From Cyclostephanos tholiformis (lineage: Eukaryota; Bacillariophyta; Thalassiosirophyceae; Thalassiosirales; Thalassiosiraceae), in the NCBI GenBank assembly GCA_036939975.1, contig JALLPB010000090.1, positions 1-31,055 on the forward strand: DNA of 31,055 bases. Reading direction: 5' to 3'. The notes under the pieces were generated by a model that was given only the letters and a program-made list of their open reading frames with translations, did no database searches and was not told the DNA's origin. Made by a program: the position numbers and the translations under genes. How positions within the stretch are numbered: the stretch's first letter is position 1; each line of letters begins with the position of its first letter. Positions 19,059 to 27,541 of this stretch are shown here, piece by piece.

Positions 19059-19377
19059 ACTCCGAAGTCATTCCTTATATTACCCAACGTCCGAGATCTC
19101 GAACTCATTTTTTCACTCTCCATTTTTTGCCACGCTCGTGTCTCTCTCCCCCCTCGTCGCAGATGACCGGTACAGGTATCCGAGAGAAATGGGCATATTC
19201 ACGACCATCAAAAGTCCGAGCGATTTCAAGCTCGAGAACATAGTTGCCAGGATACAGAAGAAGCATGTCGAGCTGCAGAAGAAGATCGACAGGAAGAAGA
19301 AGGCAGAGAGAGAGTGGTTCGTGAATAAGTATCAGAATGGAGAGAACAACAACCATGGCAACGGAAAAGTTAGTTGA
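17025..19377 (+). CDS. CTP:phosphoethanolamine cytidylyltransferase, four exons, N-terminal membrane anchor
   Basis: The enzyme makes CDP-ethanolamine from CTP and phosphoethanolamine, the controlling step of the Kennedy route to phosphatidylethanolamine. Proposed exons are 17025-17471, 17630-18601, 18739-18979 and 19163-19377, giving 624 residues. Every junction is GT-AG and keeps frame. The two tandem cytidylyltransferase domains of the family are present. Domain 1 has FMDGAFDVMHYGH (HYGH 197-200) and RTEGVSTTDIVGRMLL (from 305). Domain 2 has IYVDGAWDMFHCGH (HCGH 461-464) and MNLHERLLSVLGC. MGIFTTIKSP near the C-terminus also matches plant PECT1. The N-terminal exon adds poly-Ser, then a hydrophobic helix (LSGTAVIWTLLGYYLLFG), a basic patch, and an apparent coiled coil running across the first splice junction. 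Plant homologues also have an N-terminal hydrophobic segment, so outer-mitochondrial or ER membrane attachment is likely. The linker between domains is Asp/Gly-rich. ATG 17025 is the first in-frame ATG. Confidence 0.9.
17472..17629 (+). other. Intron 1 of the cytidylyltransferase gene
   Basis: This 158-bp intron begins GTCGGT and ends GTCAG, phase 0. Splicing joins LRLAQRQ to VLSLEQQL and makes one continuous heptad-like helix, which supports the junction. Unspliced reading stops within eight codons. Confidence 0.8.
18602..18738 (+). other. Intron 2 of the cytidylyltransferase gene
   Basis: This 137-bp intron begins GTCGGT, like intron 1, and ends TTCAG, phase 0. It contains a T homopolymer near its start and a 12-base C run at 18636-18647. 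Removing it joins EFLKEVSK to RGDYVIVG, matching the family. Confidence 0.85.
18980..19162 (+). other. Intron 3 of the cytidylyltransferase gene, with a (CT)25 tract
   Basis: This 183-bp intron begins GTGCGT and ends GTCGCAG, phase 1. A pure CT dinucleotide run spans 19007-19056. Splicing creates VDFDDRYRYP, leading into MGIFTTIK as in homologues. Confidence 0.85.
19007..19056. repeat. (CT)25 microsatellite
   Basis: An uninterrupted CT dinucleotide run lies inside intron 3 of the cytidylyltransferase gene. It is probably length-variable between alleles. Confidence 0.95.
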
Positions 19378-19854
19378 TCGGATCAACACTTGCAAATAAC
19401 ATTTTGTGTTTGTTTCGGCTTCTATATAAACTTGGCCGATGAAGATTGAGCTGACGAAATACTTAAAGGAACAAAAGCGCCCCTCACGCATGAATGAACT
19501 GATTAGTTTGGAATGAGAAGGCGATAAAAGTTGGGTAAAAAGGAAAACTTTCCTCTATGAAATTTTCTAAGATAATTCAGTTCGCCCTGACCCCATCATG
19601 ATCGCCAGCACCCTTCGCTCACGGTCACGGAACGAGAATAATACGAACATCCCCCCCCCCCCAATACAATCGATTCTTCTTTGCTTTACTTCGTCGAGCC
19701 AGGTCATTGAACAGGGATGATTATGAACTATTACCGATAGGCGGGGGATTCGGATTTCCACTGCTACTAACTCCGTCGAGGACAGGTATATGACTCGCCG
19801 ATAACGAAATCCACTCTCCCATTCCTTCGTCCTATGTTATGATATGTCATTCGC
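19378..19854. other. Convergent intergenic region
   Basis: This gap lies between the 3' ends of the cytidylyltransferase gene (+) and the BAF-like gene (-). It includes a 12-base C run at 19651-19662. A short minus-strand frame at 19567-19761 has no recognisable features. Confidence 0.6.
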
Positions 19855-20682
19855 TCACTCCTCCTCGCTGTCCCCATCGTACAGGTCCGGATCGTACACC
19901 CCCGGCAGCAATCCGTTGACCTTCATCGCGATCGCCTTGACGATCGCGGATCGATGCGCGGATATTCCCTTGTCCTGTAGCCAATACCAGAATTTCTCGC
20001 AATGTTCCATCGATTCGACCTTGTTATCGTCCGTATCCGGGCCCTTGAGCATAAGGAACTTTTTTTTTTTTTTTTAGTTTTTTTTCCGTTTTATCGTCAG
20101 TCGTAAAGAATCATCGGTGGGGTGTTTGTGTGGGGAGGGGAGGGGGAAGAAGATGAGGGGATGCGTGAAATCATTATATATATATATGCGTTGTCGTTTT
20201 GGGAATAAAAAAAATGACGCAACATTCCCCCCCCCTCTCTCCCCTCCGTTTCCTTATACCCACCTTTCCGATGAGCTGATAGGTATTCGTGACCTTGTCA
20301 TCTCCCTCCCCCGACGCCAGCCTCTTGGCGGCGGCGGGTCCTATCCCCGGCACGTCCTGTATATCCCCCGAGACTGTACCACGGATGAAATCCATCATGG
20401 TATCGTCGTTCACGCGCGAGCGCTTCGGATCGTATCCCTGCGAGTCGGCCTAATAATTGGGGGGCGGAGACACATGTCGCCATGAATCATTATTTGGATC
20501 ATCGTTTCATAAAATATGTACAATCGCATATTGATATCGGACGGTATTCGAGAGAGAGATGGGGAGAGAGCGAAGAGGAGAATGATTGTGTGAGAATAGC
20601 AATGCCGAATAACGCATAGAGGGGCGATCGACCGCTCAACACTCCCGAATCAATAAATGGGAATCGATCCCGAACTCACCAT
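19855..20682 (-). CDS. Small helix-hairpin-helix protein resembling barrier-to-autointegration factor (BAF)
   Basis: Proposed exons on the minus strand are 20682-20680 (only ATG), 20449-20264 and 20058-19855, giving 130 residues. Intron 1 (20679-20450, 230 bp) starts GTGAGT directly after the ATG and ends TTAG. Intron 2 (20263-20059, 205 bp) starts GTGGGT and ends AG after an A-rich, not pyrimidine-rich, stretch. All phases are 0. The protein has a helix-hairpin-helix, DVPGIGPAAAKRLA (33-46), then YQLIGK joined by splicing to FLMLKG, then FWYWLQDKGISAHRSAIV and an acidic tail. This parallels BAF, where a GIG hairpin is followed by VLGQFLVLK and FREWL. BAF is a small dimeric DNA-bridging protein of the nuclear envelope in animals. 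The family assignment is from memory of motif order and is moderate; another HhH family is possible. The gene is divergent from the CDP-DAG synthase gene, 307 bp apart. Confidence 0.65.
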
Positions 20683-20989
20683 GGTTGTTGCTGATAATCG
20701 TTTTATTAGAGAGAGTGTACGAGTATCGATGATGAATTTTTATTATTTTTTGTCAAGCGAACTGGCCGTGTGTCAGGTTCTGTTTTTTGTTCCGTTGGTA
20801 TTTTCACGAGTTGACATTACCACCTAGTTTGGAATTCTTATGAAATTTTGAATCTCAGGATGCCTAAGGCGCGACTCAATCATCTGTGGGAGCTGAAAAG
20901 TAAGTCACGAGAGAGAGAGAAAAGCAGCGTGCGCGCCTCCATCCCTCTAAAAGTAATAGTCCGGAATTATAATAGTACTACTATGTAAC
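20683..20989. promoter_or_regulatory. Divergent upstream region of BAF-like and CDP-DAG synthase genes
   Basis: This 307-bp region lies between two start codons on opposite strands and should hold both promoters. A GAGAGAGAGA stretch lies at about 20,911. No TATA box was identified with confidence. Confidence 0.45.
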
Positions 20990-22838
20990 ATGACGAATAA
21001 TGAGAACGAAGAGTCATCGTCGCTCCGACGAAGGGGAGGAAACGCCATCGCGGCCATCTCCACCCCGAAAATGATGTCCCGCCACTCCCGCCACTCCTCC
21101 GCGGACGAGAGCGCAGGACCGCGCGGCGGGATCGGCGGCATGATCGGCATGGCCTCCGCCGTCGGGTCCGAGGCGACGCGTTACCTCGTCCGGGGCGGGG
21201 GGGGAGAGGACGATGCCGCGTCGATCACGCCGTCGTCGTCGTCGCCGTCGTTGCACCGCTATTACTGCTCCGCGAATCGACATCGATCGGGGGATGGGTC
21301 GAACGAGAACGAGAGGGGGCCACGTAAATTCGCGACGCGTCTAGTCTCGGGATTGATAATGATCGTCGTATTCCTTGGCATAATACTCGCGGGACACGTC
21401 TACGTTTGCGGTATGGTATTCGTCCTCGAGGTATTGCTATTCCGGGAACTCGTCACCGTGCGGTACAACGCGTATTATGATCGCATCGACTCCAACATAC
21501 CGTTATTCCGAACGACGCAGTGGATGTGGTTCTTCGTTTCGCTCTTTTACGTATATTCCGACTTCGCCGTGGAGATGATGATCAAATCCAACCCGAGGCT
21601 GCACGATCACTTCCTCGGATACGCTCAATTGGCGCCGGTGATATCGTTCGGGTTGTACGCTGGCACATTCGTCCTCACGATATCGACGTTGCAGGCGGGG
21701 CACATACGATTCCAGTTGAATCAATTGTGCTGGACGATCGTCGTTTTGTGCCTAACGGTCGGACAGCTCAAGTACATCATGCACAACGTGTACAACGGTT
21801 TGATATGGTTCACGTTGCCGATATTGCTCGTCATCACCAACGACGTCATGGCGTACTTCAGCGGGATCACGTGCGGGAGGAAATTCGTACAGCGGCCTTT
21901 CATGGAATTGAGCCCGAATAAGACGTGGGAGGGATTCATAGGGGGTGGGATATTCACGTTGATCGTCGGTTGGTACCTATCGAGATTCCTCGCCGGATGG
22001 ACTTGGATGACATGTCCAACGAATACGTTCGATCTATTCCCAAGAGGGTTGGAATGCGAGGTCGAGAACGTATTCCAGAGGGCGACCACCTACTTTCCGA
22101 GTCAGGCCTTCGAGTTATTTCCGCGGGCGCTGATACGACTGTGGCCGAACGTAGTCGAGTTGTGCATCGTAGCAGTCGACGACGTCGTCGCTTGTAATGG
22201 CGATGCTGCCGATGGCGGCAATAATATTATTGTCCGGCCGTGCATATCGGGGGTGATCAATCAGAAGCACCATCATTGGGAATTGGCGTTGGACATCGTC
22301 CCGATACAGCTGCACGCGTTGTCGCTTAGCCTATTCGCTAGTCTCGTAGCCCCCTTTGGTGGGTTCTTGGCAAGCGGGATCAAAAGAGCGTACCGTATCA
22401 AGGACTTCGATAGCATCATACCAGGACACGGCGGACTAATGGACCGGTTTGATTGTCAGCTAATTATGGCATTGGGTAAGTTTTTGAGATGAATTCTCGA
22501 GTCCACTAGCTTTTGGTCGAGAGAATTTTCGGGTCGACCGCAATCCCCCCACTCCCCCCGTGTCCTTCTTTTTACCATCCCATCTCTCTCTCTCTTCGCT
22601 TTGTGTCATAACTTGCTCGATTGTCGTCGTCCGTCACCCAACATCCTCCTGTGTTGGCTGCCCTCCCACAACGTCCCCTCCCTTTTCGCCACAAGCAACA
22701 TGGGTGCATTATAACACTTTCGTTAAGTTAACAACCGTGAGCGTTTCCAAGCTCCTCTACATGTACAAACTTTTGGATAATGAGGAGAGGAAGGAGTTCC
22801 TAGAGAAGATTAATCAGATATCCAGTGCGAATCCATAA
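20990..22838 (+). CDS. CDP-diacylglycerol synthase (phosphatidate cytidylyltransferase), two exons
   Basis: The enzyme makes CDP-diacylglycerol from phosphatidate and CTP, feeding phosphatidylinositol, phosphatidylglycerol and cardiolipin synthesis. Exons are 20990-22475 and 22696-22838, giving 542 residues. The intron begins GTAAGT and ends CAAG, phase 1. Splicing joins QLIMAL to ATWVHYNTF, matching the eukaryotic CDS C-terminus. The family signature is complete: KRAYRIKDFDSIIPGHGGLM, with Lys471-Asp472 and GHGG 479-482, followed by DRFD. LSPNKTWEGFIGG is also typical of eukaryotic CDS1/CDS2. About eight hydrophobic segments from near residue 110 make it an integral membrane protein, probably in the ER. 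The first 105 residues are hydrophilic, Ser/Gly/Arg-rich and without a plastid motif. The loop between ELFPRALIRLWPN and the last helices is longer than usual. ATG 20990 is the first ATG of the frame. Confidence 0.93.
22476..22695 (+). other. Intron of the CDP-DAG synthase gene
   Basis: This 220-bp intron has the consensus donor GTAAGT and ends ACAAG. It is pyrimidine-rich near 22,575-22,600. Read-through would stop five codons into the intron. Confidence 0.9.
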
Positions 22839-23060
22839 TTGGTGGTAGCTCTCTTGGTGAAGTCCTTGATATATTTATTTAATCACCCGTTATGTACTTA
22901 TCCTGGGTTTTTAGTCAAAATATTTTGTTCGGTTTTAAAAGTACCAATTCCCGCTGTCTGATAGGCCTGTAACATTTTTTACACATTGTTACTTGTAACT
23001 ATGTTACACCAATGTTACTGCAAGAGTGTTACAGGATAATTAAAAACGTGTGTTACTTAG
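22839..23060. repeat. Cluster of GTTAC/GTAAC words after the last gene
   Basis: After the CDP-DAG synthase stop, seven copies of GTTAC or its reverse complement GTAAC fall between 22,969 and 23,056. Three more occur at 25,020-25,042. The two clusters bracket about 2 kb of decayed sequence, so they could be subterminal repeats of an inserted element. No target-site duplication was established. Confidence 0.4.
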
Positions 23061-23076
23061 TAAAAAATAATTAATG

Positions 23077-23740
23077 CTATGATACTATTAATGGATATAT
23101 TAGTAGTACTCGTCGCTCTCTTTGCTCGCCCCTGCTCCGGATGATGTAATACAACAACGACGTTCCCTCCCAACACTTCCATCCCTCCATGTCCATCAGG
23201 TGTACACCACACCAGTAATTGGCATCAGGCAACATCATTTGTCTATCGCACCCATAACATGCCACGGTGATGCCCGTGGGATAATCGATCATGCTGTGGT
23301 ACGTCACGATGCTCATGGGATCTTGCCCATCGAACAGGTGGACGATGCAAACCACACAGCTCATGCAGTGATCATCCACATGCAGCTGGTGCTGGGGGGG
23401 AGTCCCAGGAGGCGTTATCAGCGCCTTGGTAGACTCAAGGACAATGCCTACATACCTTGAGGGCATTGTCATCCCCCCCCCATTGTCCTCTGCTGTCGCG
23501 GGGCAGCAGAGAAGGACCGTCCATCCCAAAGACTGTGTGCACGACCAAACTGGCGATCGGGTGACCCCCGACCTCCATTTCCAATTGCAATAGGAGGGCA
23601 TCAGAAACATCAGCCTGTAGTGTGTTGCTAATCTCCTCAAAGCCATCATCAATGGGCCTATCTTTCCCCCTTCTTCCCCTCATCCCCCCCCCTGCCCACA
23701 CACTTTCGTTGCTTGGGACTTTCACCCTCATCACATCCAC
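23077..23740 (-). pseudogene. Decayed minus-strand coding remnant, family unknown
   Basis: Two overlapping minus-strand frames read like parts of one protein. The upstream part (to about 23,740) includes EEISNTLQADVSDALLLQLE and VVHTVFGMDGPSLLPRD. The downstream part (23,470 to 23,077) includes HCMSCVVCIVHLFDG and GCDRQMMLPDANYWCGVHL, with several Cys/His pairs. They change frame near a C run at 23,475-23,482 (plus strand). I do not recognise the family; a transposable-element protein is plausible from the context. Beyond 23,740 the minus strand stops in all frames at short intervals. Confidence 0.35.
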
Positions 23741-24169
23741 CCATCAACAACAATGCCACTGTCCCCCCCCTTCCGCCGTGATGGTGGTCAATGATGAGGA
23801 CAACAACACACTGTCTCATCTATGCCAAACACCAGCAACCCTGTCGATTGCTTTGAGCAGCACATCCCTTGCTAGGTCTGTTCACATCAACAACGGCACC
23901 TCCGAGAAGCCATGCTTGTTCATCCTAGTCAGATTGGAGTTGTGCACTCATTGGTCGATGGCGGGAAGGGCTCTTGATATATCCCCCAGATTGCATTGTC
24001 CATTGGACAACACATTTGATGGCCACCCAGCCTTCAACTCATCATCTCTGTGCCCCTCATCAGACACAGTTCAGCATATGACTTCATGCCTGGCTGGCGA
24101 CTCAGACAGCAACCAAACATCTAGGATTTGAGACTTCCCCGGTGCTCACCCAATGATACAACGCTTTCC

Positions 24170-24470
24170 CACCATTGTGTTGTCATTGTCATGATTGACT
24201 TGTTCATCATGGTGGTGGTCCTTGTCGTCATCTTTGTAGTCATCATTGCAGTGGTTGTTGTTGTCATTATTGTCTTTGTCGATGTTTAGTTGTCATCTTG
24301 GTTGTCATTGTCATCGTTGTCATCAAGGTCATCTCTATTGCCATTGTCATGGTCATTGCTGTCACTGCTGTCAAGGTTGTTGTTGATGCCATTGAGGTGG
24401 TTGTGATCATTGTTGTCATCTTTGTCTTTGTTGATGTCTTTGTCATTGTGATGCAGTAAAAATTGGAGGA
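24170..24470. repeat. Degenerate GTC-type trinucleotide array (arm 1)
   Basis: The plus strand keeps period three with T in the middle of almost every triplet, using GTC, GTT, ATC and ATT. These are the products expected from (GTC)n when CpG sites mutate by C-to-T on either strand. On the minus strand it reads as an Asp/Asn-rich frame that ends at 24286. Confidence 0.7.
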
Positions 24471-24599
24471 TGAAACACACCTTAATTAGGTTTGAATTGC
24501 GATTGTTGCTGTTCTGTTGGCGCATCAACAACATGAATTGATGAGGTCACTGTTTTCATTGAAGTCATGACACTGCCCACAAGGATGATGTCCACAAGA

Positions 24600-24960
24600 A
24601 TCATGACCACCACAATGATGGTAATCATTTGTCATTATCATGGATGATGACAACAACGACAACAACAATGACAACAATGACAATGATCACAACAACCACA
24701 ACATATGATGATGTAATCAAGTTGATTTGTGTTGATGACAATGACCACAACCATGACAACGACAATGACAACCACACCATGATGACAACAAACACAATGA
24801 CTACAATGACTACATCAATGACAATGACAACAAACACGGTAACCATGTTGGCAATGATGACCATCACCATAACAATTATCACAATAATAATAATCATCAT
24901 CACAGTCATCATCATGATCACCATGATTGTAGTGGTCATAATTGCAATAAGATGATAGCA
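24600..24960. repeat. Degenerate GAC-type trinucleotide array (arm 2, opposite orientation)
   Basis: Here the plus strand uses GAC, AAC, GAT and AAT triplets, the complement of arm 1. The two arms face each other around about 24,530, forming a long imperfect inverted repeat. Frames reading Thr/Met-rich or Ile/Val-rich peptides are by-products of the repeat. Confidence 0.7.
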
Positions 24961-25065
24961 ACAACATTGATGACAGCCATGACGACCGTGACATTGTGAC
25001 ATGAGCCCAGAAGTTCACTGTAACTTGTGTAACCATTGTTACACTTTAGGCATGCCTGACCCAAG

Positions 25066-25066
25066 N
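25066..25066. other. Ambiguous base (N)
   Basis: This is the only N in the window. It marks an unresolved base in the assembly next to the second GTTAC cluster and 60 bases before a strong hairpin, a place where sequencing commonly falters. Confidence 0.98.
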
Positions 25067-25125
25067 CGTGACCTGATGGCTGAGATGGTGTCCACAACCA
25101 TTATACTGGTTGGGGTGAGCCACTT

Positions 25126-25165
25126 TCAAGATGCCCAACACCAAGTTTGGTGTTGGGCATCTTGA
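25126..25165. repeat. Perfect inverted repeat, 19-bp arms with 2-bp centre
   Basis: Arm TCAAGATGCCCAACACCAA (25126-25144) is followed after GT by its exact reverse complement (25147-25165). Such a strong hairpin is unusual for a gene region. It could be the tip of an inverted-repeat element or a small folded RNA; nothing next to it decides which. Confidence 0.95.
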
Positions 25166-25607
25166 CCCCTAGCGGTACCTCACTTGCATCAGGTGGGTCC
25201 TGAGCTTTGACTAGCAGGTCAGTGTTGACTCTGTCAATGCTGCTGGTGCTGGTCACACTGTTAGTTTGAGCGGGCAATTGAGTTGAGGTATGCAGAAGAT
25301 TGGTGAGAATTTGTTTCGTATCCTTTTCATCTGTTTTTACATTTGTGAGGAGAGCATGCTCAGCTGTTGAGTTGGTCATGCTGGGGAAACAAGACAAACA
25401 TTTGTCAAAGTTTCCTATCCAGCAATCACTTCCATTTCTAAGATTATTATTTAATGCATTCCCAGGAACGGCAGGCAATAGGGTATTGTTTAACTTCTGT
25501 TTTAATAGAATTAAGCTGCTGGGGCATATGAACCTATCACAAGAAAGCAGGGGTAGGCTTCTGCCATTCTCTTGAGCAGCCTGTTGGGGGGTGTCCGCCT
25601 AGTCATC

Positions 25608-25634
25608 AAGCAGGTCATTGCATTTGACCTGCTT
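25608..25634. repeat. Inverted repeat, 10-bp arms, 7-base loop
   Basis: AAGCAGGTCA at 25608-25617 pairs perfectly with TGACCTGCTT at 25625-25634. It is followed by TTTTTG, so it resembles a short stem with a T run, but in a eukaryotic repeat region a terminator role is not implied. Confidence 0.7.
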
Positions 25635-26994
25635 TTTGTGTGTGGCAGGTTTAGTGAAACATGCACAGTTCTTCTTCCTTTTGGCTCCACCAGGGGGAGG
25701 GAACTAGTTTGGCCAATGTGTTGTCCCAATCGTCATCATTGTCATCCAACATGGCAATTGTGATCCACTTTTTTGTCACGTTCAGCTCTGTTGGGGCACT
25801 TGTGTGCTACGCTTGCTTGCAAGGCACAAAGGAGATGGCAATGGCGTAGTTGTTATTGCCAGCGTTAGAGTCATCATCATCGGAATGATGAGAGTACTAG
25901 CTTTCACTTGTGGTCATGGAACAATGGTCATCGCTGCCACTGCTGTTGGCACTATTATGTCCATTGTCAGTGTGATTTGCCTCGGCGCATTTTGTCAACG
26001 CTGCTTTCGTGTGGTGCAGGTTCTGGGAACACTCAACCCACTTATGCTTTGTGGGGCGACCAGGGGAGCTGTGTATCCCATATGGTTTGTTGCTGCTGCT
26101 CCTTGCTTTGCCACCAAGATCAGCCGCCAATTGTTGGTCTTTCCCCTGATTGTGGCATTTAGTACCACAATGTCCACGGCTGCAATGCCCTCCTTTGTCA
26201 TGGTGGTGCTTTGTTGAGCTGTGGTGATGATGACGAGCATCGTCATTGCAATCATCATCAATTAGTTGATGTCGATTGGAGCAATCACTGCACGGGTGTG
26301 AGTGATGGCTGCCTTGCATGTGATACGCGAGCTCATCGTGCACAAAATGAGTGTGATGCACATCGGAAGCATTGCAAATTTTGTGCAGTAATGTGTACCC
26401 AATACCCAATCACCTGCCCCACATGGAAAAGGGAAGAGTTCTCATTAAAGTTAAAATAATAATTCGACTTTTTTCAATCCCACTGCTATTAATTTGAATC
26501 ACCATTATCTGGACCCCAATGATGAAAATTGCCAACTCATTGAGAATTGCAAATGGAAAATTACTCATATCTAGCTTTAGCAAAACTTCTAACCTAGGGA
26601 CAGCTACACCTTTTCCTGTCATCCCAGAGCAGTGTTTTTTTTTCTTTCTAAAACTTTCCTAGTTTTCCGAGCATCACAAAATTAAATCACCTTTTCTCAG
26701 CATTACAAAAATATTCTTTAAATCTTTAAATTAACAAGCAGCATAAATTCATGTTAATGTATTCTATCAATAGCATCACAAAGTTGGCCAGCCAGGGGTC
26801 ACAGAAACACCTTTTCTTGAGCAGCACAAAATTCCTAATTATCTGCTGGGATATTCATTTTGATGCCTGGTATTTGTTGCACCAGTCCTGGATCAAAGTT
26901 GAAAAAGTGATTCCTGAGCAACACAAAACAAAACAATGTTTTCCAGAGCAGCACAATATTAAACAAAACACTAGGTTTAACAACTTAATAACTA

Positions 26995-27014
26995 TTGGTG
27001 CTCATGAGCACCAA
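26995..27014. repeat. Perfect 20-bp palindrome
   Basis: TTGGTGCTCATGAGCACCAA equals its own reverse complement. It sits just inside the start of the 355-bp block that copy 1 of the dispersed repeat has and copy 2 lacks. Confidence 0.9.
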
Positions 27015-27290
27015 CTTTTTAATGAGCTTCGTTGGCATGTAGTTCCTTGCCAAATTTTTATCTGTTTTCAGAGTTAGATAGCTTGTTAAACATGCACTAG
27101 CTTCTTCTCGCCAGCTGTTGTGCATGATATGTACGAAGGACACATGATCAATGATGCATGAATAGTGTTTTGAAGTGCCTTTTTTGTGCTAGGTAACTTT
27201 TGCGCTTTGTGTCATACAGTACCCTACAATAGATTTTTGGCATGCCAAGTTTTTGTACATAGACAATATAATACTATTCCTACATAGAAA

Positions 27291-27312
27291 CTACCTACCT
27301 ACCTACCTACCT
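27291..27312. repeat. (CTAC)n tetranucleotide microsatellite
   Basis: Five CTAC units and a partial sixth lie near the far end of the extra block in copy 1 of the dispersed repeat. Confidence 0.9.
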
Positions 27313-27541
27313 GAAACTTAGCAGTTAAGCTGTTAAGAGCACCACAAAATTAGAACTTTTGTTTTCCACAGCAACAACCTCTTCCACTCTTCCACAGCAT
27401 CATCCTCCTCCCTTAGATTTGGCTGTCACTCATTTGACTCAGTTCACTTGGCATACTCTCTGGGCAACACACCATACCTTGAACCAAACAAACAGTTCGG
27501 AAGCCCCAAAAGCAGCCATGGAGGGAAACAATACCAGTACT

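Larger units (their letters stand above)
25101..26409 (-). pseudogene. His/Cys-rich and Ser/Thr-rich minus-strand frames, possible retroelement gag remnant
   Basis: Three minus-strand open frames follow one another: 26409-25897, 25729-25511 and 25478-25101. The first is rich in His, Cys, Asn and Asp, with CSDCSNRH, HCSRGHCGTKCHNQGKDQQL and HKWVECSQN. These resemble zinc-knuckle sequences of copia-type gag proteins, but the spacing is not canonical. The second and third are not recognised, and stops separate them. The first frame has no ATG near its start. No reverse transcriptase or integrase motif was found nearby. The assignment to a retroelement is weak. Confidence 0.3.
26571..27541. repeat. 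Dispersed repeat, copy 1 (longer)
   Basis: This segment matches 29161-29744 in the same orientation. The match begins at CTAGCTT and includes the shared blocks GGCCAGCCAGGGGTCACAGA and GCACCAGTCCTGGATCAA, ending near CAATACCAGTA. Copy 1 carries about 355 extra bases at roughly 26,980-27,335. Stops in every frame exclude a gene. Confidence 0.85.

Noticed and set aside
23622..24131. Plus-strand 169-codon frame
   Set aside because: It overlaps the minus-strand remnant that looks more protein-like, is Ser/Pro/Thr-rich from CpG-poor composition, and has no motif.
24625..25002. Ile/Val/Met-rich frames that look like membrane proteins
   Set aside because: They are translations of the degenerate GAC-type triplet array in shifted frames, not membrane proteins.
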